From the NCBI RefSeq assembly GCF_030409805.1, contig NZ_JAUFQP010000013.1:62001-126000 (forward strand): DNA of 64,000 bases, given 5' to 3'. Below, piece by piece: positions 47,148-56,039 of the stretch; the first letter of the stretch is position 1; each line of letters starts with the position of its first letter. Position numbers and translations under genes: made by a program. The stretch is from Algibacter miyuki. Lineage in GTDB: Bacteria > Bacteroidota > Bacteroidia > Flavobacteriales > Flavobacteriaceae. A model generated the notes under the pieces. It searched no databases. It was not told where the DNA came from and saw only the letters and a list, made by a program, of their open reading frames with translations.

Positions 47148-49124
47148 ATGAATAAAATAATTCTGTCATTCTTTTGTTTGCTGTTGTTTAATACGTTAAA
47201 TGCACAAAATGCACCACGTGAATTACCTGAAGGCAAGGCTTCTAAATTAGAAGAACAGGATAGTTTAAAGCCTCAGAGCAAACTATCTAAAGCCGTGTTT
47301 GGAGACGATAAAGAAGCCGATAAACCTAAAATTCAGGATTACCTAATAATTTCCTACGCAAACGACACTACTTACGTCGATACCACTTTAACCATTCAAA
47401 AAGAATATAAATTTAATTACCTTAGAAAAGATAATTTTGGTTTAATCGCATTCTCAAATTTAGGGCAAACTTATAATAGCTTAACTTATGATTTTGAAAA
47501 CACCAAGCACATACCAAGTTTAGGTGCTCGAGCGAGGCATTTCAATTTTATGGAAATTGAAGATATTAATTATTACCGCGTACCAACGCCGTTAACAGAG
47601 TTGATGTACAAAACAGCCTTTGAACAAGGGCAGTTGCTTGATGCATTTTTTACTGTAAATACAAGTCCGCGTTTTAACTTTTCAATTGCCTACAAAGGCA
47701 TGCGTTCTATTGGTAAATATCAACACTTGGTAACAAGTACAGGAAACTTTAGGTTTACGTCCAACTACAGGTCTGAAAACAACCGTTATAACGCCAGAGG
47801 GCATATTGTAACTCAAGATTTATTTAATGAAGAAAATGGAGGGTTAGACGAAGAAAGTGTTGGGTATTTTGAAACCGGAGAAGAAGAGTTTTTAGATCGT
47901 TCTATCTTAGATGTTAATTTTGAAAACGCCGAAAGCATGCTAAAAGCGAAGCGTTTTCATTTAGAACATTCATATGCTTTAATCAATAAAAAAGATTCTT
48001 TATCACGAAATAATTTAAATATTGGTCATGTTATTTCTTTTGAAGATAAATATTTCGAATTCAGCCAATCTAGTGCCGAAACCGAAATTTTTGGAGAAGC
48101 CTTTAAGAGTTCTAGTCTAAAGGATCGTAACACATTAGAGCATTTTTACAATCAGTTTCAATTAAACTTCAGTAACCATATTATTGGCGATTTACAGTTT
48201 AATATGGGCTATGATAATTTTAATTATGGCTATAATAAAATTGTAAAGTTAGATGGCGAATCTATTATTAATAGAATAAAAGGCGATGTGTATTCGGCTG
48301 GTGGAAAATACCATAAACAATACAAAGGTTTTGATTTATTAGGCGAATTGGGCTTGAATATATCAGGTGACTTCGACGGAAATTTCTTAAAAGCACAAGC
48401 TAGTTTTAAACTAAACGACGATGTACAAGCTGTAGCATCATTAAACCACAGTTCCAAAGCTCCAAATTTTAATTTCTTACTCTATCAAAGTGATTATTTA
48501 AACTACAACTGGCGTAACAATTTTAACAATACGGAAACTCAGAAGTTAGCTTTTGAATTAAAGTCAAATAAAATATTCAATGTAACTGTTGATTATTCTA
48601 CCATAAGTGATTACACTTATTTTAAAATTGATGAAACCGCTGGTTTTGTAAAGCCAGATCAATACGATGGAACCATCAATTATCTAAGAGTAAAGGCAGA
48701 CAAGGAAATTAAAGTTGGGAAACTCGCTTTAAATACAACTGTAATGTATCAAAATGTTGAGAACGGAGAAGGCGTTTTAAATGTGCCAGAACTCAACCTG
48801 AGAAGTACACTCTATTATTCAAGTGAGTTGTTTAAAAAAGCATTGTTTTTACAAACAGGTTTTACAGTGAATTATTTTTCAAAGTATAATATGAATGCTT
48901 ATGATCCTGTTTTGGCAGAATTCTACGTTCAGAATGATGAAGAGTTTGGAGAATTCCCGAGGGTAGATTTCTTCCTAAATGCTAAAATTCGTCAAACTAG
49001 AATCTATTTAAAGGCGGAACATTTCAACTCAGCCTTTACAGGTTATAATTATTTTTCTGCGCCTAATAATCCGTACAGAGATTTTACCATCCGTTTTGGT
49101 GTTGTATGGAATTTCTTCCTGTAG
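47148..49124 (+). CDS. Putative outer-membrane porin
   Basis: 658 residues. Signal peptide (MNKIILSFFCLLLFNTLNAQ), a charged linker, then a beta-barrel-like sequence with alternating hydrophobic residues, for example FGLIAFSNLGQTYNSLTYDF and TSPRFNFSIAYKGMRSIGKY. It ends IRFGVVWNFFL with a C-terminal aromatic pattern usual for outer-membrane barrels. It resembles the Bacteroidetes putative porin family (Porin_10). Monocistronic with its own -7 element. The transported solute is unknown. Confidence 0.8.
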   Translation: MNKIILSFFCLLLFNTLNAQNAPRELPEGKASKLEEQDSLKPQSKLSKAVFGDDKEADKPKIQDYLIISYANDTTYVDTTLTIQKEYKFNYLRKDNFGLIAFSNLGQTYNSLTYDFENTKHIPSLGARARHFNFMEIEDINYYRVPTPLTELMYKTAFEQGQLLDAFFTVNTSPRFNFSIAYKGMRSIGKYQHLVTSTGNFRFTSNYRSENNRYNARGHIVTQDLFNEENGGLDEESVGYFETGEEEFLDRSILDVNFENAESMLKAKRFHLEHSYALINKKDSLSRNNLNIGHVISFEDKYFEFSQSSAETEIFGEAFKSSSLKDRNTLEHFYNQFQLNFSNHIIGDLQFNMGYDNFNYGYNKIVKLDGESIINRIKGDVYSAGGKYHKQYKGFDLLGELGLNISGDFDGNFLKAQASFKLNDDVQAVASLNHSSKAPNFNFLLYQSDYLNYNWRNNFNNTETQKLAFELKSNKIFNVTVDYSTISDYTYFKIDETAGFVKPDQYDGTINYLRVKADKEIKVGKLALNTTVMYQNVENGEGVLNVPELNLRSTLYYSSELFKKALFLQTGFTVNYFSKYNMNAYDPVLAEFYVQNDEEFGEFPRVDFFLNAKIRQTRIYLKAEHFNSAFTGYNYFSAPNNPYRDFTIRFGVVWNFFL

Positions 49125-49372
49125 AACGTGTTATGATGGCATTTTACCCTATTCCGAAGCGGATAGCGTTTACTTATAAATGTTTACAATATAAAAGAAT
49201 TTTGGGGTGTTAGCTAAAGTTCAATACTTCCAATTAAAGTCCGATAGTTTTCTGAATAGATCAAATATTAATATTCCACAAAAAGAACCTCGATTTAATG
49301 CTCTAATTAATAGTGAAAGTATATCAGTTGTTCTTTAACTATTAAGTCTGTTAGGGTTTGTGACGTTGTCAA

Positions 49373-50863
49373 TTAAGCTTTAGAGAATAAAGATTTAAAA
49401 AACACAAAGCCAAAGCCTAAAAATAACATAAGGTGAAAAGGAAATAACCCAAAATCGCCACCTTGGTCGCCAACAATAAATGCGCTATACATACCAAAAG
49501 CGAAATAAAGCATCAAAATACCTTCAAAAATAACATTTACTGAAACTGTTTTTTTGATGTAAATGTTGGTTTTCCAGTTGTCTTTAAATTTGCTAATATT
49601 GAATTTTGGAGTTCGTACAAATTCACTTTTTTTACCCGAATGACCTTCTATTACAGCAATAGTGTTGTGCAGTGAAAAGCCCATGGCTATTGAGAAAAAC
49701 ACGAAAAACATACCAATATAACTCACGAAGTTTTTTATACCTCCGCCATATATGTTTTTATACATAACCCAGTAGCAAATAAAGAAAATTAAAGTACTTA
49801 TTACGAAGAAACTCATCACTATAAAATACGTTTTTAAGTGCGTGTATTCATTTTTAATATAAAGCATCGGGATACTTAAAATAGCAACCAATAAGATGTT
49901 TAAAAACATGGTACTATTCAATAAATGCAATAAACCGTGCACTTTTGTTTTTGCTGAAATGTTCTTGCTTCTTAAAACACGCCACTTCATTTTTTTGAAG
50001 TTTTCGGCACCACCTTTATTCCATCTAAATTGTTGTGAACGAGCTGCACTAATCACCACAGGAAGTTCTGCAGGTGTTTCTACGTGTTCTAAATATTTGA
50101 ATTTCCAATTTTTTAATTGCGCACGATAACTTAAATCTAAATCTTCGGTTAAGGTATCGCCTTCCCAGTTGCCGGCATCGAGAATACAGGTTTTACGCCA
50201 TAAACCAGCCGTACCGTTAAAGTTGATAAAGTGACCTTTACTATTTCTTCCTACTTGCTCAAGTGTAAAATGCGCATCGAGAGCAAAAGCTTGAATTTTA
50301 GTAAGTATAGAGTAGTTTCTGTTAATGTGTCCCCAACGCGTTTGCACCACACCAATTTCCGCATTCTTAAAGTAAATAACGGTTTGTTTTAACCAGTCTT
50401 TCTTAGGAAGAAAATCAGAATCGAAAATGGCTATAAATTCACCTTTAGCAATTTCTAAACCTTTCTTTAAGGCACCGGCTTTAAAGCCCGTACGGTTAGT
50501 ACGGGTAATATGTTTTATGTCTAAACCGGTAGCTTGTAGTTTTTCAACATGAGCTCTTGTGGTTTCTATAGTTTCATCAGTAGAATCATCTAAAACTTGA
50601 ATTTCTAATTTATCATTAGGGTAATCCATTTCTGCAATGTTATCTAACAAACGATCCATCACATACATTTCATTGTAAACAGGAAGTTGTATGGTTACAA
50701 AAGGTACCTCATTTGGGTTTGATAAATCAAATTTTTCGGAAGTATCAGTCTTTTTTTTTGCAGATAAATAATTGAAAAGTAAGTTAAGTTGCGCCAATGC
50801 GTACATTAAAATAAGCAACAATGCAACGGTATAAATAATAATGGTAATGGTTTCTAAAATCAT
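49373..50863 (-). CDS. GT2 processive glycosyltransferase, CslA/cellulose-synthase-like
   Basis: 496 residues. An N-terminal membrane helix, then a GT-A domain with VLDDSTD (90-96), FDSD (147-150), TEDLD (239-243) and QQFRW (277-281), the D, DxD, TED, QxxRW set of processive synthases. Four or five C-terminal helices follow; there is no PilZ domain. The stretch from VTIQLPVYNE to LPVVISAARSQQFRW resembles plant CslA glucomannan 4-beta-mannosyltransferases and related bacterial synthases more than BcsA. It probably polymerises a beta-linked hexose and moves it across the inner membrane. Last gene of a five-gene operon, overlapping the DPM1-like gene by 4 nt. Sugar donor is inferred only. Confidence 0.85.
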   Translation of the reverse strand: MILETITIIIYTVALLLILMYALAQLNLLFNYLSAKKKTDTSEKFDLSNPNEVPFVTIQLPVYNEMYVMDRLLDNIAEMDYPNDKLEIQVLDDSTDETIETTRAHVEKLQATGLDIKHITRTNRTGFKAGALKKGLEIAKGEFIAIFDSDFLPKKDWLKQTVIYFKNAEIGVVQTRWGHINRNYSILTKIQAFALDAHFTLEQVGRNSKGHFINFNGTAGLWRKTCILDAGNWEGDTLTEDLDLSYRAQLKNWKFKYLEHVETPAELPVVISAARSQQFRWNKGGAENFKKMKWRVLRSKNISAKTKVHGLLHLLNSTMFLNILLVAILSIPMLYIKNEYTHLKTYFIVMSFFVISTLIFFICYWVMYKNIYGGGIKNFVSYIGMFFVFFSIAMGFSLHNTIAVIEGHSGKKSEFVRTPKFNISKFKDNWKTNIYIKKTVSVNVIFEGILMLYFAFGMYSAFIVGDQGGDFGLFPFHLMLFLGFGFVFFKSLFSKA

Positions 50864-51552
50864 TTTTTTAAACTGTATTTAAAAATCCATCCTAGGATTT
50901 TTACTCCTGCAAATATAGCGCCTTTTACTGTGCCTGACACTTTAGAAACGCCAATTCTATTCCTGTAATTTACAGGTACTTCGGTATATGTAATTTTTTG
51001 CTTTAATACCTTGAGTTGCATTTCTACGGTCCACCCATAAGTTTTGTCTTCCATATTAAGACCTAGAAGGGTATTGTATTTAATCGCTCTAAAGGGCCCA
51101 AGATCTGTGAATTTGGCTCTAAAAAATAAGGCCATTAAAGTTGTTGCTAGCCAGTTGCCAAAAATTTGGGGTACCGTCATTGAACCCGTTTCTCGTAATT
51201 CTTTTACGCGAGAACCTATCACGAAGTCCATGTTTTCATTGATTATTGGCGCTACAATTTTTGTTAATTCCTCTGGGTAATCACTATAATCACCATCTAG
51301 AAATACGATAATGTCTGGTTTTACAGATAGGTTAGCAATATATTCCATGCCTTTTAAACAAGCGTATCCATAACCTTTGTTAGCTTCTTTTAAAACGGTT
51401 GCACCAGCATTTTTAGCATTAATTTCTGTATCGTCGGTGGAGTTATTGCTTACTACAATAATTTCATCAACAACTTCAGGAATGGCTTTTATGACATGTG
51501 CAATGGAATCTGCTTCGTTGTATGCAGGAATTATGACTTTTATTTGGGTCAT
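50860..51552 (-). CDS. GT2 glycosyltransferase, polyprenyl-phosphate mannose/glucose synthase-like
   Basis: 230 residues. Single GT-A domain: KVIIPAYNEADSIAHVI, VVSNNSTDDT and the metal-binding FLDGDYSDYPEE. This is the DPM1/DPG-synthase-like type that attaches mannose or glucose to a lipid phosphate. It ends in a short hydrophobic segment (IFAGVKILGWIFKY) rather than the multiple helices of longer family members. Start overlaps the MORN-repeat gene by 4 nt and its end overlaps the CslA-like gene by 4 nt, so translation is coupled. It could supply lipid-linked sugar to the same envelope product. Confidence 0.85.
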   Translation of the reverse strand: MTQIKVIIPAYNEADSIAHVIKAIPEVVDEIIVVSNNSTDDTEINAKNAGATVLKEANKGYGYACLKGMEYIANLSVKPDIIVFLDGDYSDYPEELTKIVAPIINENMDFVIGSRVKELRETGSMTVPQIFGNWLATTLMALFFRAKFTDLGPFRAIKYNTLLGLNMEDKTYGWTVEMQLKVLKQKITYTEVPVNYRNRIGVSKVSGTVKGAIFAGVKILGWIFKYSLKK

Positions 51553-52025
51553 CTTAAATTAAGTAGGTTGTTTTCTTTTTTAAAATCTTTTAGGTTGTAC
51601 CATTCTTTAATTTTTTTACCAGCATTGTATTTGCTTGCAGAAATAATATCGCCGTTTTTATACTTTAAACAATAGCCGTTTTTCTGATTAAATTTAAGTT
51701 GACACTTATGGTTCACCTGTCCTAAATGGTCATAAAACACCCACCAATTTGTTTTTTTTCCGTTAACAAAGTGGCCTTCGCTTTCTTTTAATCCATTCGG
51801 GGCGTAAAAATACCAATATTCTATAGGATTATTGTTTGAAAAATGGCCTTCTTTTTTAATTTGACCATTATCATAATAAAATTTCCAGTAATCTTCTTTT
51901 TTATCTTGCTTTACCCAGCCTTCAGATTCTAAATTCCCATTTTGGTAAAACGTTTTTACATAGGACTCATTGTTAGAACTATTGAAAAACATAGAAACTA
52001 AAAGCAGGTAGCAGAGATATTTCAT
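51549..52025 (-). CDS. Exported MORN_2-repeat protein
   Basis: 158 residues. A short signal peptide, then about five MORN_2/YwqK repeats of the form NGxLxxEGxxxxGKKxGxWxxY, seen in YQNGNLESEGWVKQDKKEDY and FVNGKKTNWWVFYDHLGQV. Databases often label such proteins as YwqK antitoxins, but no toxin is adjacent and the repeat only suggests binding or scaffolding. Its start overlaps the Fe-S gene stop by one nt and its end overlaps the DPM1-like gene by 4 nt, so it belongs to the operon. A periplasmic accessory role for the glycosyltransferases or the redox pair is possible. Confidence 0.8.
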   Translation of the reverse strand: MKYLCYLLLVSMFFNSSNNESYVKTFYQNGNLESEGWVKQDKKEDYWKFYYDNGQIKKEGHFSNNNPIEYWYFYAPNGLKESEGHFVNGKKTNWWVFYDHLGQVNHKCQLKFNQKNGYCLKYKNGDIISASKYNAGKKIKEWYNLKDFKKENNLLNLR

Positions 52026-53647
52026 TATTTTTTATTTACTAAATCCATTAAATCAACATCATTACCAAGTAAAACATCGGTTGGATTGATACGGCCTTCT
52101 TCTGGGCCGTTTTCTAATTTTAAAACACCTCTTGGGCAAACCGCAGAACAAACCCCACAGCCTACACAACTAGAGCGTACAATATTTTCTCCTTTTTGTG
52201 CATAAGCTCTAACATCAATACCTTGCTCGCAATAAGTAGAACAGTTTCCACAAGAAATACATTGTCCTCCGTTTGTAGTAATTCTAAATCGTGATTTAAA
52301 ACGTTGCACAAAACCTAAATATGCAGCTAATGGACATCCGAAACGACACCAAACACGGTTACCGAAAATAGGGTAGAAGCCCGTACCAATTACACCTGCG
52401 AAAATAGCACCAATTAAAAAGCCATATATATCTTGTATGGTCTGTGTTTTAATACCTAATACTTGGCCTTCACCAGAAAAGAAGGTGTATAATGCAAAAC
52501 CTGTCATAACTAAAACAAAAATCAAAACAGAATGAATTACAATACGTTCTACTCTCCAAGATAATAACGTTTTACTAGAAAGTTGTCTGTATGGATCACC
52601 TAGTGTTTCGGCTAAACCTCCACAACCACAAACCCAAGAACAATACCATCTTTTTCCGAAGAAATAAACCATTACCGGTACCACTACAATAGTTAAAACA
52701 ACACCCCAAACTAAAATGAATAACCCAAAAGCACCACTAGCAAGAAGTTCGTCTAAATTCCATCTAAAGAAAAAATCGTAATCTAAAGGGAACGCATTTT
52801 TAAAATCGTACCAAGGTTTTTCAAAACGTACTAAAATCTCTGGAATTAAGAAAGCAAATACAATTTGAAAGAATAAAACCGATGTAGTTCGTAATATTTG
52901 ATATTTGTTGTGGCGGTATTTTATATACATTCTAACAGCCATTACCGACATTACAGTACAGTATAAAAAGCCATATAAAAACCATTGACTAGCAGGGTTA
53001 CCACTTATAGATTTACTAATAGGGTCTACCAAATACACCCAGTTGACGATATAATCTGGAAAGAAATAAAGTAGGATATAAAAAGTAACTAAAAATACAA
53101 AAGCAAACCAGCCAATCCAGCCACGGTTTGTCGCGGCGTTTAGGAAGATACCATTGTTTTTAATGCCGGGTTTTCCTAATAAAATAATATCTGGAAGCAT
53201 AAACATAAGGGCTCCAATAATGGCTAAACCAAAGGTTAGAAACCACATAAGCGCTGTGTTATCTGGAGCTGGGCCTTTACCAGCAGATTTAGCTAATGAA
53301 AAACTTAAACTATGCGGTTTACCTGAAATTTTATATTGAAATTGTTTTCCTTTTTCGTCCCAGTTTTTTTCAGCATTATATTTTGCTATAAGGGCATCAT
53401 AATGGTTGTTAGATGCTGTGTATGCATTTCTAACAGCGCTAGAAAACTGGAAAATGTTTAAATTCTCAGGGGTAACAACTGCTTTTTGTAACTCATCACC
53501 AATGACTTCACTTTTATAATTTTGTTCTTTTAAAAACGTATCTAACTCAGCTTGGGTTAAACTGAAAGAACCTGTAAAAACGGTTCCTATAAATATGGCT
53601 AATCCTAATAGAAAAAGGGCTAAGCCGGTTTGTTTAATTGCTTTCAT
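52025..53647 (-). CDS. Membrane-bound polyferredoxin-like 4Fe-4S protein (NosR/NapH type)
   Basis: 540 residues. N-terminal helix, a periplasmic domain of about 100 residues, then about six membrane helices. Two Cys motifs of the NosR/NapH family occur on the membrane edges: YCSWVCGC (Cys336, 340, 342) and WCRFGCPL (Cys434, 438). The C-terminus has two full 4Fe-4S sets, CxxCxxCxxxC at 463-473 and 494-504. Members move electrons between quinone or flavin carriers and periplasmic acceptors. The gene lies 3 nt after the FAD oxidoreductase gene, its likely electron donor. No nitrous oxide or nitrate reductase is nearby, so the acceptor is unknown. Confidence 0.9.
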   Translation of the reverse strand: MKAIKQTGLALFLLGLAIFIGTVFTGSFSLTQAELDTFLKEQNYKSEVIGDELQKAVVTPENLNIFQFSSAVRNAYTASNNHYDALIAKYNAEKNWDEKGKQFQYKISGKPHSLSFSLAKSAGKGPAPDNTALMWFLTFGLAIIGALMFMLPDIILLGKPGIKNNGIFLNAATNRGWIGWFAFVFLVTFYILLYFFPDYIVNWVYLVDPISKSISGNPASQWFLYGFLYCTVMSVMAVRMYIKYRHNKYQILRTTSVLFFQIVFAFLIPEILVRFEKPWYDFKNAFPLDYDFFFRWNLDELLASGAFGLFILVWGVVLTIVVVPVMVYFFGKRWYCSWVCGCGGLAETLGDPYRQLSSKTLLSWRVERIVIHSVLIFVLVMTGFALYTFFSGEGQVLGIKTQTIQDIYGFLIGAIFAGVIGTGFYPIFGNRVWCRFGCPLAAYLGFVQRFKSRFRITTNGGQCISCGNCSTYCEQGIDVRAYAQKGENIVRSSCVGCGVCSAVCPRGVLKLENGPEEGRINPTDVLLGNDVDLMDLVNKK

Positions 53648-53650
53648 ATC

Positions 53651-54994
53651 TTATGCTTTGCTAAAAATACGTTTCCAGCTTTTCTTTTTTAATTGAATGT
53701 TAGTGTTGTTTTCTTGGTTGAATTTCGCGACGATTTCCTTTTCGTGAAGTTTGTAAAATTCAGGATCGAAATTAGCATCGGCTAAATGTTCTAAAACATA
53801 ATCTACCGTGCGTTTTTCATTTAAAATCTTGTCGAAAAATTCGTGACGCATGCGTATTCCGAAGTTGTTAATACCAATAAATTCTCGAGTGGTTTTATCG
53901 TAATTAATATGAATACATTTTTTACCATCTTCGTGTTCCCAATAAAAACGAGATTCATGGTCTTTAGCTTGTGCCCAAACCCAACCATAAGTTTGGTATT
54001 CTATATCGATAAACTTGGCAGAGTTAAACCAATGTCCTGGTTTGTATGCGGTTTTATTTCCGCAAATAGTTTGAGCTAAGGTTTCGCCCATCATACGGCC
54101 AGTGTACCAAACGGCCTCAATAGGGCGGCGTTGGTCAATGCCTTCATGCTGTTCGGCACAATCGCCAATGGCATATATATAATCAAAATTGGTTTCTAAA
54201 AAGCGGTTAACTTTTACACCACGTCCTATTTCAATGCCAGAATCTCTTAAAAAATCTATATTTGGTGAAACTCCCGCAGTTAATCCAACTACGTTACACG
54301 GAACTTCTTCTCCAGTTTCGTCAATAATAATTGATTTTACCTGCCCATTTTCATCCGAAACAATTTCTTTTAAGTTGGTAGAAAGGCGTAAATCTATTCC
54401 GCTACTTAAAATTTCACGGTTAATCATTTGGCTTTCACCTTCAGGTAATACACCATTCCAAAAACTGTTTTCTCTTACTAAAAACGTTACCGGAATATGG
54501 CGTGAGTGTAGCATTTCGGCCATTTCAATACCAATTAATCCGCCTCCAACAATCACAGCACGTTTACACACTTTATTATCTGGCGCATATTTTTCTAGAT
54601 TTTCTAAATCTTGTTTATGGTACATACCCATAACACCATCTAAATCTTGCCCTGGCCAACCAAATTTGTTAGGCTTGCTACCTGTGGCAATAATTAATTT
54701 ATCAAACATCATGGTGTCTCCCTCAGTAAAATGTAAGGTCTTGTTTTCGGGATTAATACTTTTTACAAAACCTTTTTTTAATGAAATCCTGTTTTTCTCC
54801 CAAAACCAATTTTCATAGGGTTGAGTATGTTCAAACTTCATGTGTCCCATATATACATACATGAGTGCTGTTCTGGAGAAAAAGTACTCCGTTTCAGCAG
54901 AAATAATCGTTATTTTTTTGTCCGAAAGTTTTCTAATGTGTCGCGCTGCCGTAACACCCGAAATTCCATTTCCTATAATGACAATATGTTCCAT
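53651..54994 (-). CDS. NAD(P)/FAD-dependent oxidoreductase, NirB/rubredoxin-reductase-like
   Basis: 447 residues. Two nucleotide-binding sites: VIIGNGISGVTAARHIR (FAD, from residue 5) and AVIVGGGLIGIEMAEML (NAD(P), about 146), plus the FAD motif YIYAIGDCAEQ. The fold matches pyridine nucleotide-disulphide oxidoreductases of the ferredoxin-reductase kind, with no redox CxxC pair near the FAD site. A C-terminal extension of about 70 residues is basic. First gene of the operon, 3 nt before the Fe-S membrane protein. Together they look like an NAD(P)H-to-membrane electron path. Confidence 0.9.
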   Translation of the reverse strand: MEHIVIIGNGISGVTAARHIRKLSDKKITIISAETEYFFSRTALMYVYMGHMKFEHTQPYENWFWEKNRISLKKGFVKSINPENKTLHFTEGDTMMFDKLIIATGSKPNKFGWPGQDLDGVMGMYHKQDLENLEKYAPDNKVCKRAVIVGGGLIGIEMAEMLHSRHIPVTFLVRENSFWNGVLPEGESQMINREILSSGIDLRLSTNLKEIVSDENGQVKSIIIDETGEEVPCNVVGLTAGVSPNIDFLRDSGIEIGRGVKVNRFLETNFDYIYAIGDCAEQHEGIDQRRPIEAVWYTGRMMGETLAQTICGNKTAYKPGHWFNSAKFIDIEYQTYGWVWAQAKDHESRFYWEHEDGKKCIHINYDKTTREFIGINNFGIRMRHEFFDKILNEKRTVDYVLEHLADANFDPEFYKLHEKEIVAKFNQENNTNIQLKKKSWKRIFSKA

Positions 54995-55130
54995 AGTGTG
55001 ATAATTATGTTATACTAGGTCGTGTTAAATTCAATAACTTAACGTAATCTGTTTATTTAGAATTATTTTAAATTGAAGCTTGTTGTGTAAGGAATTATAA
55101 AGGTGTACAAACTTTTTATTTTTTTTATAA

Positions 55131-55148
55131 ATGTAAGTTATCTTACAT
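55131..55148. promoter_or_regulatory. Perfect 7-4-7 dyad in the divergent promoter region, candidate operator
   Basis: ATGTAAG-TTAT-CTTACAT, fully symmetric, lies 137 nt from the FAD oxidoreductase start and 50 nt above the DUF547 start. The shape (two 6-7-bp arms separated by 4 nt) is that of Crp/Fnr-type sites. A regulator sensing oxygen, NO or redox state would suit the Fe-S operon; the match to any known motif is not claimed. Confidence 0.5.
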
Positions 55149-55197
55149 ATTAGGCGACTGAGGTATTGTTAATTTGTATTTATCAAAACCTACAAAC

Positions 55198-55911
55198 ATG
55201 AAATATAGAATATTTATAATTGCTTTATCTTTAATCTCTTTTAACGGATTTTCTCAAGATGTTTCCAATTATTTTTCGAAAGCAAATGCTTTTTTTAGTT
55301 TGAATGTTTCCAACGGAAAAGTGAATTATTCAAAAATAAATGCCAACCAAGAATCGCTTAACGAGATTTTAAAGTTAGCCGAAAAAATGGTGGTAAGCAA
55401 GGAAAATCCTCAGACCTACCAAGCTTTCTGGATAAATGCATACAATTTGGCTGTTATAAAAGGTATTGTAGATAACCACCCGATGAAATCACCTTTAGAT
55501 AAAAAAGGCTTTTTTGATACAACAACTTATAAATTAGGTGGAAAAACAATAACCCTTAATGATATAGAAAATAATGTGTTGCGTGCCGAATTTGGCGATG
55601 CCAGATTTCACTTTGTGCTGGTTTGTGGCGCTTTAGGCTGCCCGCCCTTAATAAGTAAAGCATATATGCCAAAAACATTAAGTGCACAAATGGATAAACA
55701 AACCAAAATAGCTTTAAATGGTTCTTTTTTGAAGATCAATACAAAGAAAAATCAAATTGAAGTCTCTCAAATTATGGAATGGTATAAGGAGGATTTTACT
55801 AAAAAAGGCACTACCGAAATCGATTTTATAAATAGTTACAGAACAGAACCTATTCCATCAAATTATAAATTAAGTTACTTTCCTTACAATTGGGCAGTTA
55901 ACGCACAATAA
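55198..55911 (+). CDS. Secreted DUF547-domain protein
   Basis: 237 residues from ATG 55198; an upstream ATG at 55174 adds eight residues before the signal peptide and is rejected. Signal peptide ends NGFSQ. DUF547 is recognised by FWINAYNLAVIKGIV and HFVLVCGALGCPPL, with conserved Cys and His that suggest a papain-like or transglutaminase-like fold. The biochemical role is not established. It is the first gene of a plus-strand run divergent from the redox/glycosyltransferase operon and shares its control region. The 129 nt after it contain a weak inverted repeat (55919-55953) without a T-run. Confidence 0.88.
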   Translation: MKYRIFIIALSLISFNGFSQDVSNYFSKANAFFSLNVSNGKVNYSKINANQESLNEILKLAEKMVVSKENPQTYQAFWINAYNLAVIKGIVDNHPMKSPLDKKGFFDTTTYKLGGKTITLNDIENNVLRAEFGDARFHFVLVCGALGCPPLISKAYMPKTLSAQMDKQTKIALNGSFLKINTKKNQIEVSQIMEWYKEDFTKKGTTEIDFINSYRTEPIPSNYKLSYFPYNWAVNAQ

Positions 55912-56039
55912 ATAAAAATTTAAGATTGATACTTTGTTCTGCGGAATCTTAAAATATTTATTCCTATAAATGAGGATGAAAAAGAAGCTTCAGTAAACAT
56001 GTTGTCTCGATGAAAATAACCAACCAAAAATATTAAAAC

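Noticed and set aside
51549..52025. Toxin-antitoxin module suggested by the YwqK/MORN label
   Set aside because: No toxin gene is adjacent, the protein is exported and sits in an operon with glycosyltransferases.
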